Shown one piece after another: positions 16,779-24,952 of a stretch of 64,000 nucleotides of DNA. The DNA is taken from NCBI GenBank assembly GCA_030527645.1, contig JAUNAJ010000006.1, forward strand, positions 62,001-126,000, given 5' to 3'. The notes beneath the pieces were generated by a model. That model was not told where the DNA came from. It did not search any database and was given only the letters and a program-made list of their open reading frames with translations. The stretch is from Lachnospiraceae bacterium (GTDB lineage: Bacteria > Bacillota > Clostridia > Lachnospirales > Lachnospiraceae). The position numbers and the translations under genes were made by a program. Each line of letters starts with the position of its first letter. Position 1 is the stretch's first letter.

Positions 16779-16810
16779 CACCCATCCACGATTGATGGAT
16801 GGGTGTTTTT
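16779..16810 (+). terminator. Terminator between dehydrogenase and symporter genes
   Basis: A 10-bp stem, CACCCATCCA (16779-16788) with TGGATGGGTG (16796-16805), a 7-nt loop and a T5 run. It would reduce expression of the symporter relative to the dehydrogenase if both use one promoter. Confidence 0.85.
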
Positions 16811-16820
16811 ACGCAAAAAT

Positions 16821-16844
16821 TCGAGTCAGACGAAGTCTGCTCGA
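16821..16844 (+). other. Imperfect hairpin before the symporter gene
   Basis: TCGAGTCAGAC, GAA and GTCTGCTCGA form a hairpin with one bulged T, 33 bases before the symporter start. It may be an operator or a leader structure; the function is unknown. Confidence 0.35.
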
Positions 16845-16876
16845 GTGATGACTAAGGGAAGGGTAGGAAAACAACA

Positions 16877-18469
16877 ATGGTTTTTACATTAGCTTCTTTT
16901 GCTGCAGTCACAGCACTGGTAGCATTATTCAGCTATCTGAAAACAAAAGGTCAGGATGAGACAAGTCAGGAAGGATACTTCCTGGGTGGAAGAAGTCTCT
17001 CCGGTATTATTATCTTTGGATCTCTGATGATGACGAACCTTTCAGCGGAACAGCTGGTTGGACGAAACGGTCAGGGCTATGCAGTTGGAATGACTGCAAT
17101 GGGATGGGAAACAATGGTTCCGATCGCACTGACTCTGATGGCGATCTTTTTTGCACCCAGATATTTCAAGCTGGGAATTACAACGATTCCGGAGTTTTTA
17201 GAGGATCGTTTTGATCATATGACAAGAATTATTGTTTCCGCAATTTTTCTGATCGCATATATCGTAACCATGCTTCCGCTGGTTTTGTATGCAGGCTCAG
17301 TTGCAATGGAGCGTATCTTTAATGTGACCGATCTGGTCGGTAATCGTTTCATGGCAATTACGATCATGTGTGTTGCACTCGGTGTGATCGGCGGAATCTA
17401 TGCGATCTTCGGCGGACTTGCAGCAGTTGCAACCTCAGATTCACTGAATGGTGTGATCTTTATCATTGGTGCCGTGATCCTGATTCCGATCCTTGCATTT
17501 GTTGCACTTGGTGACGGAAGCCTGGCAGAAGGCATCCGTACATTCCTGACTGCTTCACCGGAGCATCTGAACGCGATCCGTCCCTGGAACGCACAGGCGC
17601 CCGAGATTCCATGGCCTGTCATTGTAGTTGGATGCGGTATCAACCATCTGTCCTACTGGTGCACCAACCAGTCTATTATCCAGCGAGTGCTTGGAGCAAA
17701 GAGCCTGAAGGAAGCGCAGAAGGGAACACTTTTAACAGGACTTGTATGTGTGTTCTGTCCGCTGTTCCTTGTTGCTCCCGGAATCGTACAGTTTATTCGT
17801 GACGGCGGTGTACTTACTGATTTTGATATGGCATATCCGACACTGGTAAAGGATCTTCTTCCTGCGCCGCTACTTGGATTCTTCTCCGCAGTAATGTTTG
17901 GAGCAATCCTGTCTTCCTTTAACTCTGTATTGAACAGCTCCATGACACTGTTCACACTGGATATTCTGCCTACGATCTCCAAGAAGGAGCGTTCAGCGGC
18001 TGATAATATCAAGATTGCAAAACGATTTGGTATTGTTCTGTGCCTTCTGTCCATCATCATTGCTCCTTTCCTGGTATATCTGCCATCCGGAATTTCTACA
18101 TTCCTGAATCAGATGTGGGGATATTACGGAGTACCTGTGCTTGCAATTGTGATCATGGGAATGGTGAATCCTTATGTGCCTGATTTTGCACCAAAGGTAA
18201 CAATCGTATTCCATATCGTATGCTATGGTCTGATGATGCAGCTGATTCCGCTTCATTTCCTGTATTTTGAGGTGGCAGCGTTTGTACTTGATCTGATTCT
18301 GATGGCTGTACTTGCAAAAGTAAAGCCAAGGTCAACAGCTTATGTACTTCAGGACAATGCTCCGGTGGATATGACACCGTGGAAATACCGCAAGCCGGTC
18401 ATTGCGCTCTCTTTCGTCCTGCTTGCTGTGATCTACGTAATTTTCTCACCTCTCGGAGTAGGTGCCTGA
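16877..18469 (+). CDS. Sodium:solute symporter family transporter
   Basis: The 530-residue product has about 14 hydrophobic helices and SSS motifs: YFLGGRSLSGIIIFGSLMMTNLSAEQLVGRNGQGY near the N-terminus and LLGFFSAVMFGAILSSFNSVLNSSMTLFTLDI in the middle. It is closest in look to the SGLT/YidK-like sugar branch. It should import a sugar or polyol with Na+. The ribosome site GGGAAGGG is a little distant (about 12 bases). It lies downstream of the Gfo/Idh/MocA gene, probably serving the same pathway, and ends at a long hairpin. Confidence 0.88.
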   Translation: MVFTLASFAAVTALVALFSYLKTKGQDETSQEGYFLGGRSLSGIIIFGSLMMTNLSAEQLVGRNGQGYAVGMTAMGWETMVPIALTLMAIFFAPRYFKLGITTIPEFLEDRFDHMTRIIVSAIFLIAYIVTMLPLVLYAGSVAMERIFNVTDLVGNRFMAITIMCVALGVIGGIYAIFGGLAAVATSDSLNGVIFIIGAVILIPILAFVALGDGSLAEGIRTFLTASPEHLNAIRPWNAQAPEIPWPVIVVGCGINHLSYWCTNQSIIQRVLGAKSLKEAQKGTLLTGLVCVFCPLFLVAPGIVQFIRDGGVLTDFDMAYPTLVKDLLPAPLLGFFSAVMFGAILSSFNSVLNSSMTLFTLDILPTISKKERSAADNIKIAKRFGIVLCLLSIIIAPFLVYLPSGISTFLNQMWGYYGVPVLAIVIMGMVNPYVPDFAPKVTIVFHIVCYGLMMQLIPLHFLYFEVAAFVLDLILMAVLAKVKPRSTAYVLQDNAPVDMTPWKYRKPVIALSFVLLAVIYVIFSPLGVGA

Positions 18470-18514
18470 TCACAGGATCTTTCAATAACGAAAGTCTTTT
18501 CAGATATAATATTT

Positions 18515-18559
18515 ATCCAAGCAAAAAGAACGTCCACCGGACGTTCTTTTTGCTTGGAT
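18515..18559. terminator. Long terminator hairpin after the symporter gene
   Basis: A 21-bp perfect stem (18515-18535 with 18539-18559) and a 3-nt loop, with internal A5 and T5 runs. It should stop transcription in both directions. Its core GAACGTCC/GGACGTTC recurs in the hairpin at 24930-24948. Confidence 0.88.
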
Positions 18560-18661
18560 GGCCAATAGGACTGATACAGCCTGAATTTCAAGGAATTCGG
18601 GCTGTTTCTTTTTTGTGCGAATATCGAGCCGGTTTACACTATTTGATCCGTAAAAAATCGC

Positions 18662-18696
18662 TTGCATTTTATCTAATATTGACTATAATTCATAGT
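18662..18696 (+). promoter_or_regulatory. marR-type promoter with overlapping inverted repeat
   Basis: A -35 box TTGCAT (18662-18667) is followed after 16 bp by a perfect -10 box TATAAT (18684-18689). The inverted repeat ACTAT-AATTC-ATAGT (18682-18696) covers the -10 box and is a plausible site for autorepression by the MarR protein encoded just downstream. Confidence 0.75.
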
Positions 18697-18766
18697 GCAG
18701 AATATTAACACTATTAGAAATAATTCATTTTCTAAAAATGCATCGCAAACAAAAGGAGGTGGAGCT

Positions 18767-19198
18767 GTGATAACCGATGAGTTGGTGATCGATTTTATTC
18801 ATACAACGAAATTTTTCCATCAAAAGGAAGTGCAGCATCATATGAGTGATAATCTTCACGGAGAGCCGATGATCATGAATTTCATCATGCATCAGGAAAC
18901 TCCGGTAACGCCCGGAGCAATCAGCCGGGGAACAGGAATGACCAGTGCCAGAGTTGCTGCAGCACTGGGTAATCTTGAGAAAAAGGGGCTGATCAGACGG
19001 ACGGTGGATGAAAAGGATAAAAGAAGATTTCTGATCAGTCTGACTGAAAAGGGAAGAGACTTTGCAGCCGACCGAAAAAGAGAGCTGTTCACAACGATTC
19101 AAAGAATGCTGGAATTTCTCGGAGAGGAAGACAGTGCAGAGCTGATCCGGATCCTGAAACGTCTGAAGACATGGATTCCGGATTGCGGAAACGAATAA
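18767..19198 (+). CDS. MarR-family regulator
   Basis: The product (143 residues) has the winged-helix pattern TPGAISRGTGMTSARVAAALGNLEKKGLIRRTVDEKDKRRFLISLTEKG with the wing motif DEKDKRR. GTG 18767 is chosen as the start because a full AGGAGGTG site is 6 bases upstream; the frame is open further back, but that part overlaps the promoter. It lies 21 bases before the heterodimeric ABC exporter genes, a usual MarR-exporter arrangement, so it probably represses the three-gene operon until a drug-like ligand is bound. Confidence 0.92.
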   Translation: MITDELVIDFIHTTKFFHQKEVQHHMSDNLHGEPMIMNFIMHQETPVTPGAISRGTGMTSARVAAALGNLEKKGLIRRTVDEKDKRRFLISLTEKGRDFAADRKRELFTTIQRMLEFLGEEDSAELIRILKRLKTWIPDCGNE

Positions 19199-19219
19199 TA
19201 GAAACAGGAGGTGAACCAT

Positions 19220-21421
19220 ATGGGGAAAATTGTAAAAAATTTACGCCCCTACTGGAAGCAGGTGTTGTTGATCATCCTGCTTCTGATCGTGCAGGTATAC
19301 TGTGACCTGGCATTGCCCCAGTATACATCCAATATCATCGATGTGGGTCTGCAGAATCAGGGCGTAGAACATATTCTGCCGGAGCTTCTGACAGAAGAGG
19401 ATTATGAGACCTCGATGCTGTTTATGACATCAGAGGAAAAGGACTCCTTCAGGGAGGCTTATACGGAAGAGGACGGACTCTACAGAAGAGTGGAGCTGTC
19501 AGAGGATCAACTGAACGGGTATGACGAGGAGCTTCTGGTTCCGGTTATCTTGACCTATCAGATGCAGTCCATGATGGATAGTCAGGAGTCCGGTGAAACA
19601 TCTACCTTTACCATGTCCGAGGATCTGTCCACGGAGTCGGACGTGGATCCGCAGCAGCTCATGAAGCTTCTCCTTTCCGGACAGCTGCCGGATGAAACCA
19701 TTCTTACTCTTCGGGAGACGGTGCAGTCTCAGCTGGATGCCATTGGAAGCTCCACCTTAAAATCCATGGGTATTGCCTATGCAGCACAGTGTGAGGCTGC
19801 GGCAGGCATTGATATGGAAGACAAGCAGATGGACTATATGTGGAAAACCGGTGCGCAGATGATGGGGTTTGCTCTGATCTTGATGCTCTGTGCCATTACG
19901 ATCTCCTTTATTGCATCGAAGGTCGGTGCATCGGTTGGCCGGGATCTTAGACAGAAAACCTTCTCTAATGTAGTGAACTTCACCAATACAGAGATGGATC
20001 AGTTCTCCACCGCATCACTGATCACCCGAAGCACCAACGACATTCAGCAGGTGCAGCAGGTCACTGTCATGATCCTTCGTATGGTGCTGATGGCACCGAT
20101 CATGGGAATCGGCGGAATCATCAAGGTGTACCAGACGGGAAGCGGAATGGAATGGGTGATTGCCGTAGCAGTAGCAGTACTCATTGGATTTGTGCTGCTT
20201 CTCGGCTCCGTTGCCATGCCGAAATTCCGGATTATGCAGACACTGGTGGATCGACTGAACCTGGTTTCCCGTGAGATCCTTACCGGACTGTCCGTGATCC
20301 GTGCATTCCGCCGTGAAACCAGAGAAGAGGAGCGCTTTGATGAGGCCAACAGAGACCTGACCAGGACCCAGCTGTTCACCAACCGCGTTATGACGCTGAT
20401 GATGCCCGGCATGATGATGATCATGTACTGCATTACCCTTGGAATTGTATGGATCGCTGCCGGAAGAATCGATCAGGGCTACATGCAGGTGGGACAGATG
20501 ACCGCCTTTATTACCTACACCATGATGATCGTTATGGCTTTCCTGCTTCTGACTGTCATGTCCATCATGCTCCCGAGAGCTGGCGTAGCAGCAAAGCGAA
20601 TCGATGAAGTGATCAGCACGGATCCGTCCATCGTGGATACGAAAGATCCGGTAAAGGAAACAGCCAGCGAAGGCGTGCTCTCCTTTGATCATGTCAGCTT
20701 CCGATATCCCGGAGCAGCGGAGGATGTTATCAGTGATATTACATTTACAGCAGAACCGGGTACGACTACCGCGATCATCGGAAGTACCGGCTGCGGAAAA
20801 TCAACTCTTGTGAATCTGATTCCTCGATTCTATGATGTTACGAAGGGCGCGATCACTCTGGACGGACATAATATCAAGGAGTATGCCATGGAGGATCTCC
20901 GCAATCGGATCGGCTTCGTTCCTCAGAAGGGAGTGCTGTTTTCCGGTACGATTGCCTCCAATCTGCAGTTCGGTAAAGCGAATGCGGCAGAACAGGAGCT
21001 GAAGGAAGCAGCCTCTATTGCCCAGGCGATGGAGTTTATCGAGGAAAAGGAAAAGGGCTTCGATAGTTCCATTGCCCAGGGAGGAAGCAATGTATCCGGC
21101 GGTCAGAAACAGAGACTGGCCATTGCCCGGGCGATTATCAAAAAACCGCTGCTGTATGTGTTCGACGACAGCTTCTCAGCACTTGATATGAAAACCGACG
21201 CAAGGCTCCGTGCAGCTCTTGCTGCGCAGACAGAGCATGCCACCGTGCTGATCGTTGCACAGAGGATCAGCACCATTCTCCATGCAGACCAGATTCTGGT
21301 CCTGGAGGACGGAAAGATCGTTGGCAGGGGTACACACAAAGAGCTGCTGAGAACCTGTGAGGTGTATGAGCAGATCGCAAAATCTCAGCTTTCAGAAAAA
21401 GAATTAGGATTGGAGGGATAA
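19220..21421 (+). CDS. ABC exporter subunit with degenerate Walker B (heterodimer partner 1)
   Basis: The 733-residue product combines an exporter membrane domain and an ATPase domain. It is long because a mostly hydrophilic insertion of about 160 residues, rich in Glu, Asp and Ser, sits between helix 1 and helix 2 (about residues 40-205), outside the membrane. The ATPase has Walker A GSTGCGKST (about 520), signature VSGGQ (about 623), and Walker B LLYVFDD, in which Asp replaces the catalytic Glu. This marks the degenerate half of a heterodimer. AGGAGGTG precedes ATG 19220. The partner gene starts 2 bases after its stop. Confidence 0.93.
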   Translation: MGKIVKNLRPYWKQVLLIILLLIVQVYCDLALPQYTSNIIDVGLQNQGVEHILPELLTEEDYETSMLFMTSEEKDSFREAYTEEDGLYRRVELSEDQLNGYDEELLVPVILTYQMQSMMDSQESGETSTFTMSEDLSTESDVDPQQLMKLLLSGQLPDETILTLRETVQSQLDAIGSSTLKSMGIAYAAQCEAAAGIDMEDKQMDYMWKTGAQMMGFALILMLCAITISFIASKVGASVGRDLRQKTFSNVVNFTNTEMDQFSTASLITRSTNDIQQVQQVTVMILRMVLMAPIMGIGGIIKVYQTGSGMEWVIAVAVAVLIGFVLLLGSVAMPKFRIMQTLVDRLNLVSREILTGLSVIRAFRRETREEERFDEANRDLTRTQLFTNRVMTLMMPGMMMIMYCITLGIVWIAAGRIDQGYMQVGQMTAFITYTMMIVMAFLLLTVMSIMLPRAGVAAKRIDEVISTDPSIVDTKDPVKETASEGVLSFDHVSFRYPGAAEDVISDITFTAEPGTTTAIIGSTGCGKSTLVNLIPRFYDVTKGAITLDGHNIKEYAMEDLRNRIGFVPQKGVLFSGTIASNLQFGKANAAEQELKEAASIAQAMEFIEEKEKGFDSSIAQGGSNVSGGQKQRLAIARAIIKKPLLYVFDDSFSALDMKTDARLRAALAAQTEHATVLIVAQRISTILHADQILVLEDGKIVGRGTHKELLRTCEVYEQIAKSQLSEKELGLEG

Positions 21422-21423
21422 GT

Positions 21424-23268
21424 ATGTCTGAGGAAAACAGAACAAATCAACAGCGCAGACCCTCCCACGGAGGCAGAGGCATGATGCCGACTGAGAAAGC
21501 CAGGGATTTTAAAGGTTCTGTCGGAAAACTGATCAACTATCTGGGAAGATACTGGATCGCAATCGTTTTTGTGCTGATCCTTGCAGCAGTTTCCACCGTG
21601 TTCTCGGTTCTTGGTCCGAAGATCATGGGCCGTGCAACCACAGAGCTGGCGGAGGGACTGATGCGAAAGGTCTCCGGTACAGGAAGCATTGACTTTTCCT
21701 ATATTGCCAGAGTTCTCCTGTTTACATTGGGGCTGTATCTTTTGAGTGCTGCCTTCAGTTTTATCCAGGGCATGGTGATGACCACCATCACCCAGAAAAC
21801 CACCTATCGGATGCGAAGAGATATTTCCAGAAAGATCAATCGCATGCCCATGAAATATTTCGAGAGCAGGACCAACGGCGAGGTGCTCTCCCGGATCACG
21901 AATGATGTAGACACGCTGGGACAGAGTCTGAACCAGAGCATTACCCAGATCATCACCAGTACTGCGACCATGATCGGTACTTTGGTGATGATGCTGTCAA
22001 TCTCTCCTTTGATGACGCTGATCGCTCTTGTGATCCTGCCGGTCTCTCTTGGCCTGATCGGAACGATCATGAAAAAATCCCAGAAATATTTCCGGGATCA
22101 GCAGAAATACTTAGGTGAGATCAACGGTCAGGTGGAGGAGGTCTACGGCGGCCACCTGGTGGTACAGGCCTTCAATAAGCAGAAGGAAACCATCGAAACC
22201 TTTAATAAAACCAATCATACGCTGTACAGTTCTGCATGGAAATCACAGTTCCTTTCCGGACTGATGATGCCGGTCATGCAGTTTGTGGGGAATCTCGGAT
22301 ATGCAGGAGTTGCCATCAGCGGTGGAATCCTGGCTCTCAGGGGAACGATCACCATCGGTGATATCCAGGCGTTTATTCAATATGTAAAGAACTTTACCCA
22401 GCCCATCCAGCAGATCGCACAGGTTCTGAATCAGGTGCAGTCCATGGCAGCAGCTGCAGAGCGTGTATTCGAATTCCTTGAGGAAGAAGAGGAAACCAGT
22501 CCGGAAACCTCGCCGATCTCGGTTCAGGATGTAAAGGGCAATGTAGAATTCCGCCATGTGGGCTTCGGTTATGATCCCGGTCAGGAGATCATTCACGATT
22601 TCTCCGTCAATGTAGGGGCAGGTCAACAGATCGCCATTGTGGGACCGACAGGCGCCGGAAAGACAACGATGGTGAAGCTGCTCGTGCGGTTCTATGACGT
22701 CAATCAGGGAGCTGTTCTGGTGGACGGTCATGACGTACGGGACTACAACCGGCAGGAGCTGCGCGATGCCTTCGGAATGGTGCTGCAGGACACCTGGCTC
22801 TTTAAGGGAACTATCATGGAGAATATCCGGTACGGACGCCTGGATGCAACGGACGAAGAAGTGATCGAGGCAGCAAAAGCAGCCCATGCCCATCGGTTTA
22901 TCCAGACACTGCCGGGCGGCTACAATATGGAGCTGAACGAGGATGCCACAAATATCTCCCAGGGACAGAAGCAGCTTCTGACCATTGCCAGGGCAATTCT
23001 GGCTGACAACCGGATCCTGATCCTGGACGAAGCAACCTCCTCCGTTGATACAAGAACCGAACACAGGATCCAGAAGGCCATGGACAACCTGATGAAGGGA
23101 CGAACCAGCTTCGTGATCGCCCATCGTCTGTCCACCATCCGGAATGCGGATGTGATCCTTGTTATGAGAGACGGTGATATCGTGGAACAGGGAAATCACG
23201 ATGAACTGATCAAGCAAAACGGGTTCTATGCAGAGCTTTATAATTCGCAGTTTGAGGAGGCTGTATAA
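21424..23268 (+). CDS. ABC exporter subunit with canonical ATPase (heterodimer partner 2)
   Basis: The 614-residue product has a six-helix exporter domain and an ATPase with Walker A GPTGAGKTT (about residue 405), a non-canonical signature NISQGQ (about 509) and a complete Walker B ILILDEATSSVD (about 530) with catalytic Glu. Together with the upstream subunit it forms one normal and one degenerate ATP site, as in LmrCD or TM287/288-type exporters. Its likely role is multidrug export under MarR control. The N-terminus is extended and hydrophilic (about 25 residues). No terminator was recognised after it. Confidence 0.94.
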   Translation: MSEENRTNQQRRPSHGGRGMMPTEKARDFKGSVGKLINYLGRYWIAIVFVLILAAVSTVFSVLGPKIMGRATTELAEGLMRKVSGTGSIDFSYIARVLLFTLGLYLLSAAFSFIQGMVMTTITQKTTYRMRRDISRKINRMPMKYFESRTNGEVLSRITNDVDTLGQSLNQSITQIITSTATMIGTLVMMLSISPLMTLIALVILPVSLGLIGTIMKKSQKYFRDQQKYLGEINGQVEEVYGGHLVVQAFNKQKETIETFNKTNHTLYSSAWKSQFLSGLMMPVMQFVGNLGYAGVAISGGILALRGTITIGDIQAFIQYVKNFTQPIQQIAQVLNQVQSMAAAAERVFEFLEEEEETSPETSPISVQDVKGNVEFRHVGFGYDPGQEIIHDFSVNVGAGQQIAIVGPTGAGKTTMVKLLVRFYDVNQGAVLVDGHDVRDYNRQELRDAFGMVLQDTWLFKGTIMENIRYGRLDATDEEVIEAAKAAHAHRFIQTLPGGYNMELNEDATNISQGQKQLLTIARAILADNRILILDEATSSVDTRTEHRIQKAMDNLMKGRTSFVIAHRLSTIRNADVILVMRDGDIVEQGNHDELIKQNGFYAELYNSQFEEAV

Positions 23269-23306
23269 AGTCTCAGCAAAATTGTTTGAACTGAAAGGAT
23301 GACTGT

Positions 23307-23618
23307 TTACTGTTCCTCCAGCCAGGTCCGGATCGTGCTGAGATCAATCAGCATCTGACCGTCAAATATATGAACCGGCACAGGGCCGTAAAGAGGATAG
23401 ATCTCCGGGCTTGTTTCGCTTTCAAAGTAATTTACGATAATGTACTGCTGATCCGGATCGATCATCCAGTATTCCCGAACTCCGGCATCCCGGTATTTAT
23501 TCAGCTTGATATAGAAATCCTTCCTGCGGGTGCCGGGGGAAAGTACCTCCATACAGAAATCCGGGGCACCGTAGACCCTCTTTGGTGTGCATGTTTGGAT
23601 ATATTTCGGATGTTCCAT
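23307..23618 (-). pseudogene. Truncated Uma2-family endonuclease remnant
   Basis: The 103 residues contain the C-terminal half of a Uma2/DUF820 protein: YGAPDFCMEVLSPGTRRKDFYIKLNKYRDAGVREYWMIDPDQ, with the PD-(D/E)xK-type core residues D, E and K. Complete family members are about 180-200 residues; the N-terminal part is missing, the ATG has no ribosome site, and only about 60 bases separate it from the terminator of the LysR gene. It is best read as a relic with its 5' end deleted. A very short active form cannot be excluded. Confidence 0.75.
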
Positions 23619-23677
23619 TGATTCATATCAGAAGAGCAGGTAATAGTAAGCATCTGTCAAATGAGTGAAATGTAAAC

Positions 23678-23722
23678 AAAAAAAATTGCCGATTCCTTCT
23701 ATCTGGAATCGGCAATTTTTTT
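23678..23722. terminator. Bidirectional terminator overlapping the LysR stop codon
   Basis: A stem of at least 14 bp, AAATTGCCGATTCC with GGAATCGGCAATTT, and an 8-nt loop, with an A-run before and a T-run after. The stop codon of the LysR gene (23699-23701) lies in the loop, so the last codons of that gene form one arm. Confidence 0.88.
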
Positions 23723-24634
23723 GACCTGCACTTCAAGATACTGAAGATAAGAAGTACCGGGTTCACTGACCGGATGATCCCTTCGGCAGACATACCCGGT
23801 AATGATCGGTTCTTTGTAATCTTCAATAGGGACTGCGATCAGTTCTGTACTTTTATTTGAGAAATATACATCATGATTATAATTCGTCAGATCCACTCCG
23901 ATACTGAATGCGTCAGAGTTTCGAAGGAGCAGCATCTTCGTGGCCCGATCCGATACCCGGATCTGCCGCGCCATAGGAACCTCCAGCAGAGCCTCCTCGG
24001 TCTGGTAGCCGGCAGCATCCTCCTGATCATAGGTAACAAAGGGGTAATCACGCAGCTGATCGATCGTAACAGAGGAATGGACGGCAAGGGGATGATCCTT
24101 TCTGAAAAATGCATAGGTCTTCAGGCGTCCCACCTCTTTGAATTCCAGATTGTAATTCTGAAAGACCTTGTTCATCAATGAAATATGGTTGGAATACAAT
24201 GCAAGAATACCAAGCTCGCTTCGTTCCGTGCTGACATCGTACAACACACGGCTGGTGGCTGTTTCCCGGATGGCTATATCATATCCGGTCGGGTCCAGTT
24301 CAGCTGCAAGAGTTTCAAACGCACGAACGGCGTAGGGTAGATGCTGACAGGATACGGAGAAGCTGGTGAGCTGGATCTTCTGGTCCCGATAGCGCAGAGC
24401 CAGAAGATTGGAGCGTGCCAGAATGTCCTTGGCATAGGTGAGGCAGTCTTCTCCCTCAGTAGTAAGTATGACTCCCTTGTTCGTCCGGATGAAGATCTGA
24501 ATGCCCAGCTCATCCTCCAGATCCTTCACAGCTGCCGAGAGTGCGGACTGTGACATGTACAAAGACCGGGCTGCCTGTGAGAAGGATTTTCGTCTTGCTA
24601 TTTCTATTACATATTCTAATGTCTGCAGTGTCAT
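23699..24634 (-). CDS. LysR-family transcriptional regulator
   Basis: The 311-residue product has the N-terminal LysR winged helix (MTLQTLEYVIEIARRKSFSQAARSLYMSQSALSAAVKDLEDELG) and a type-2 periplasmic-binding-like effector domain. ATG 24634 is chosen because AGGTGG is 8 bases upstream; the frame is open 11 codons further. The ligand is unknown. The divergent region (24635-25186) leads to the first URO-D-family gene, which it may control, although two hairpins lie between. Confidence 0.92.
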   Translation of the reverse strand: MTLQTLEYVIEIARRKSFSQAARSLYMSQSALSAAVKDLEDELGIQIFIRTNKGVILTTEGEDCLTYAKDILARSNLLALRYRDQKIQLTSFSVSCQHLPYAVRAFETLAAELDPTGYDIAIRETATSRVLYDVSTERSELGILALYSNHISLMNKVFQNYNLEFKEVGRLKTYAFFRKDHPLAVHSSVTIDQLRDYPFVTYDQEDAAGYQTEEALLEVPMARQIRVSDRATKMLLLRNSDAFSIGVDLTNYNHDVYFSNKSTELIAVPIEDYKEPIITGYVCRRDHPVSEPGTSYLQYLEVQVKKIADSR

Positions 24635-24768
24635 CGAATGTACCACCTGTTCGTTTATATTCGTCAAGTCTTATTTACTGTTAAGTAGTATAGCAGAAAA
24701 TGCTGACAACAACAATCTGCCATCAATATTTTTGATGGTACGCGATCGATCATTGAGATTGCGAATAT

Positions 24769-24781
24769 CCCCCCGGGGGGG
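24769..24781. repeat. GC-only palindrome in AT-rich gap
   Basis: CCCCCCGGGGGGG stands out in the AT-rich gap between the LysR gene and the first URO-D-family gene. A small hairpin CCATCAA/TTGATGG lies 30 bases before it (24720-24738). The function is unknown. Confidence 0.4.
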
Positions 24782-24804
24782 CTTATGTTTCGGATCATCT
24801 GGAT

Positions 24805-24906
24805 TATAATAGAACCATCTTGATGAAAGATAACTCCACACCACAATTTACCAACCATACTATTTCTTATATGGAAACAGCGAGAACCAATCGTTCTCGC
24901 TGTTTC
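24805..24906 (+). ncRNA. Candidate short transcript (TATAAT box to hairpin)
   Basis: A perfect -10 box TATAAT (24805-24810) without a good -35 is followed, about 65 bases later, by a 14-bp hairpin GAAACAGCGAGAAC/GTTCTCGCTGTTTC (24874-24887 with 24893-24906). No open frame of meaning lies between. A LysR-activated promoter making an 80-90 nt RNA would look like this. It is a guess from layout only. Confidence 0.25.
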
Positions 24907-24929
24907 TGTTGCTGCCATTTATGCAGCAG

Positions 24930-24952
24930 GAACGTCCGGTGGACGTTCTTTT
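24930..24952 (+). terminator. Hairpin before the first URO-D leader
   Basis: GAACGTCC (24930-24937) and GGACGTTC (24941-24948) form an 8-bp stem with a 3-nt loop and a TTTT run. It shares its core with the hairpin at 18515-18559. Confidence 0.6.
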
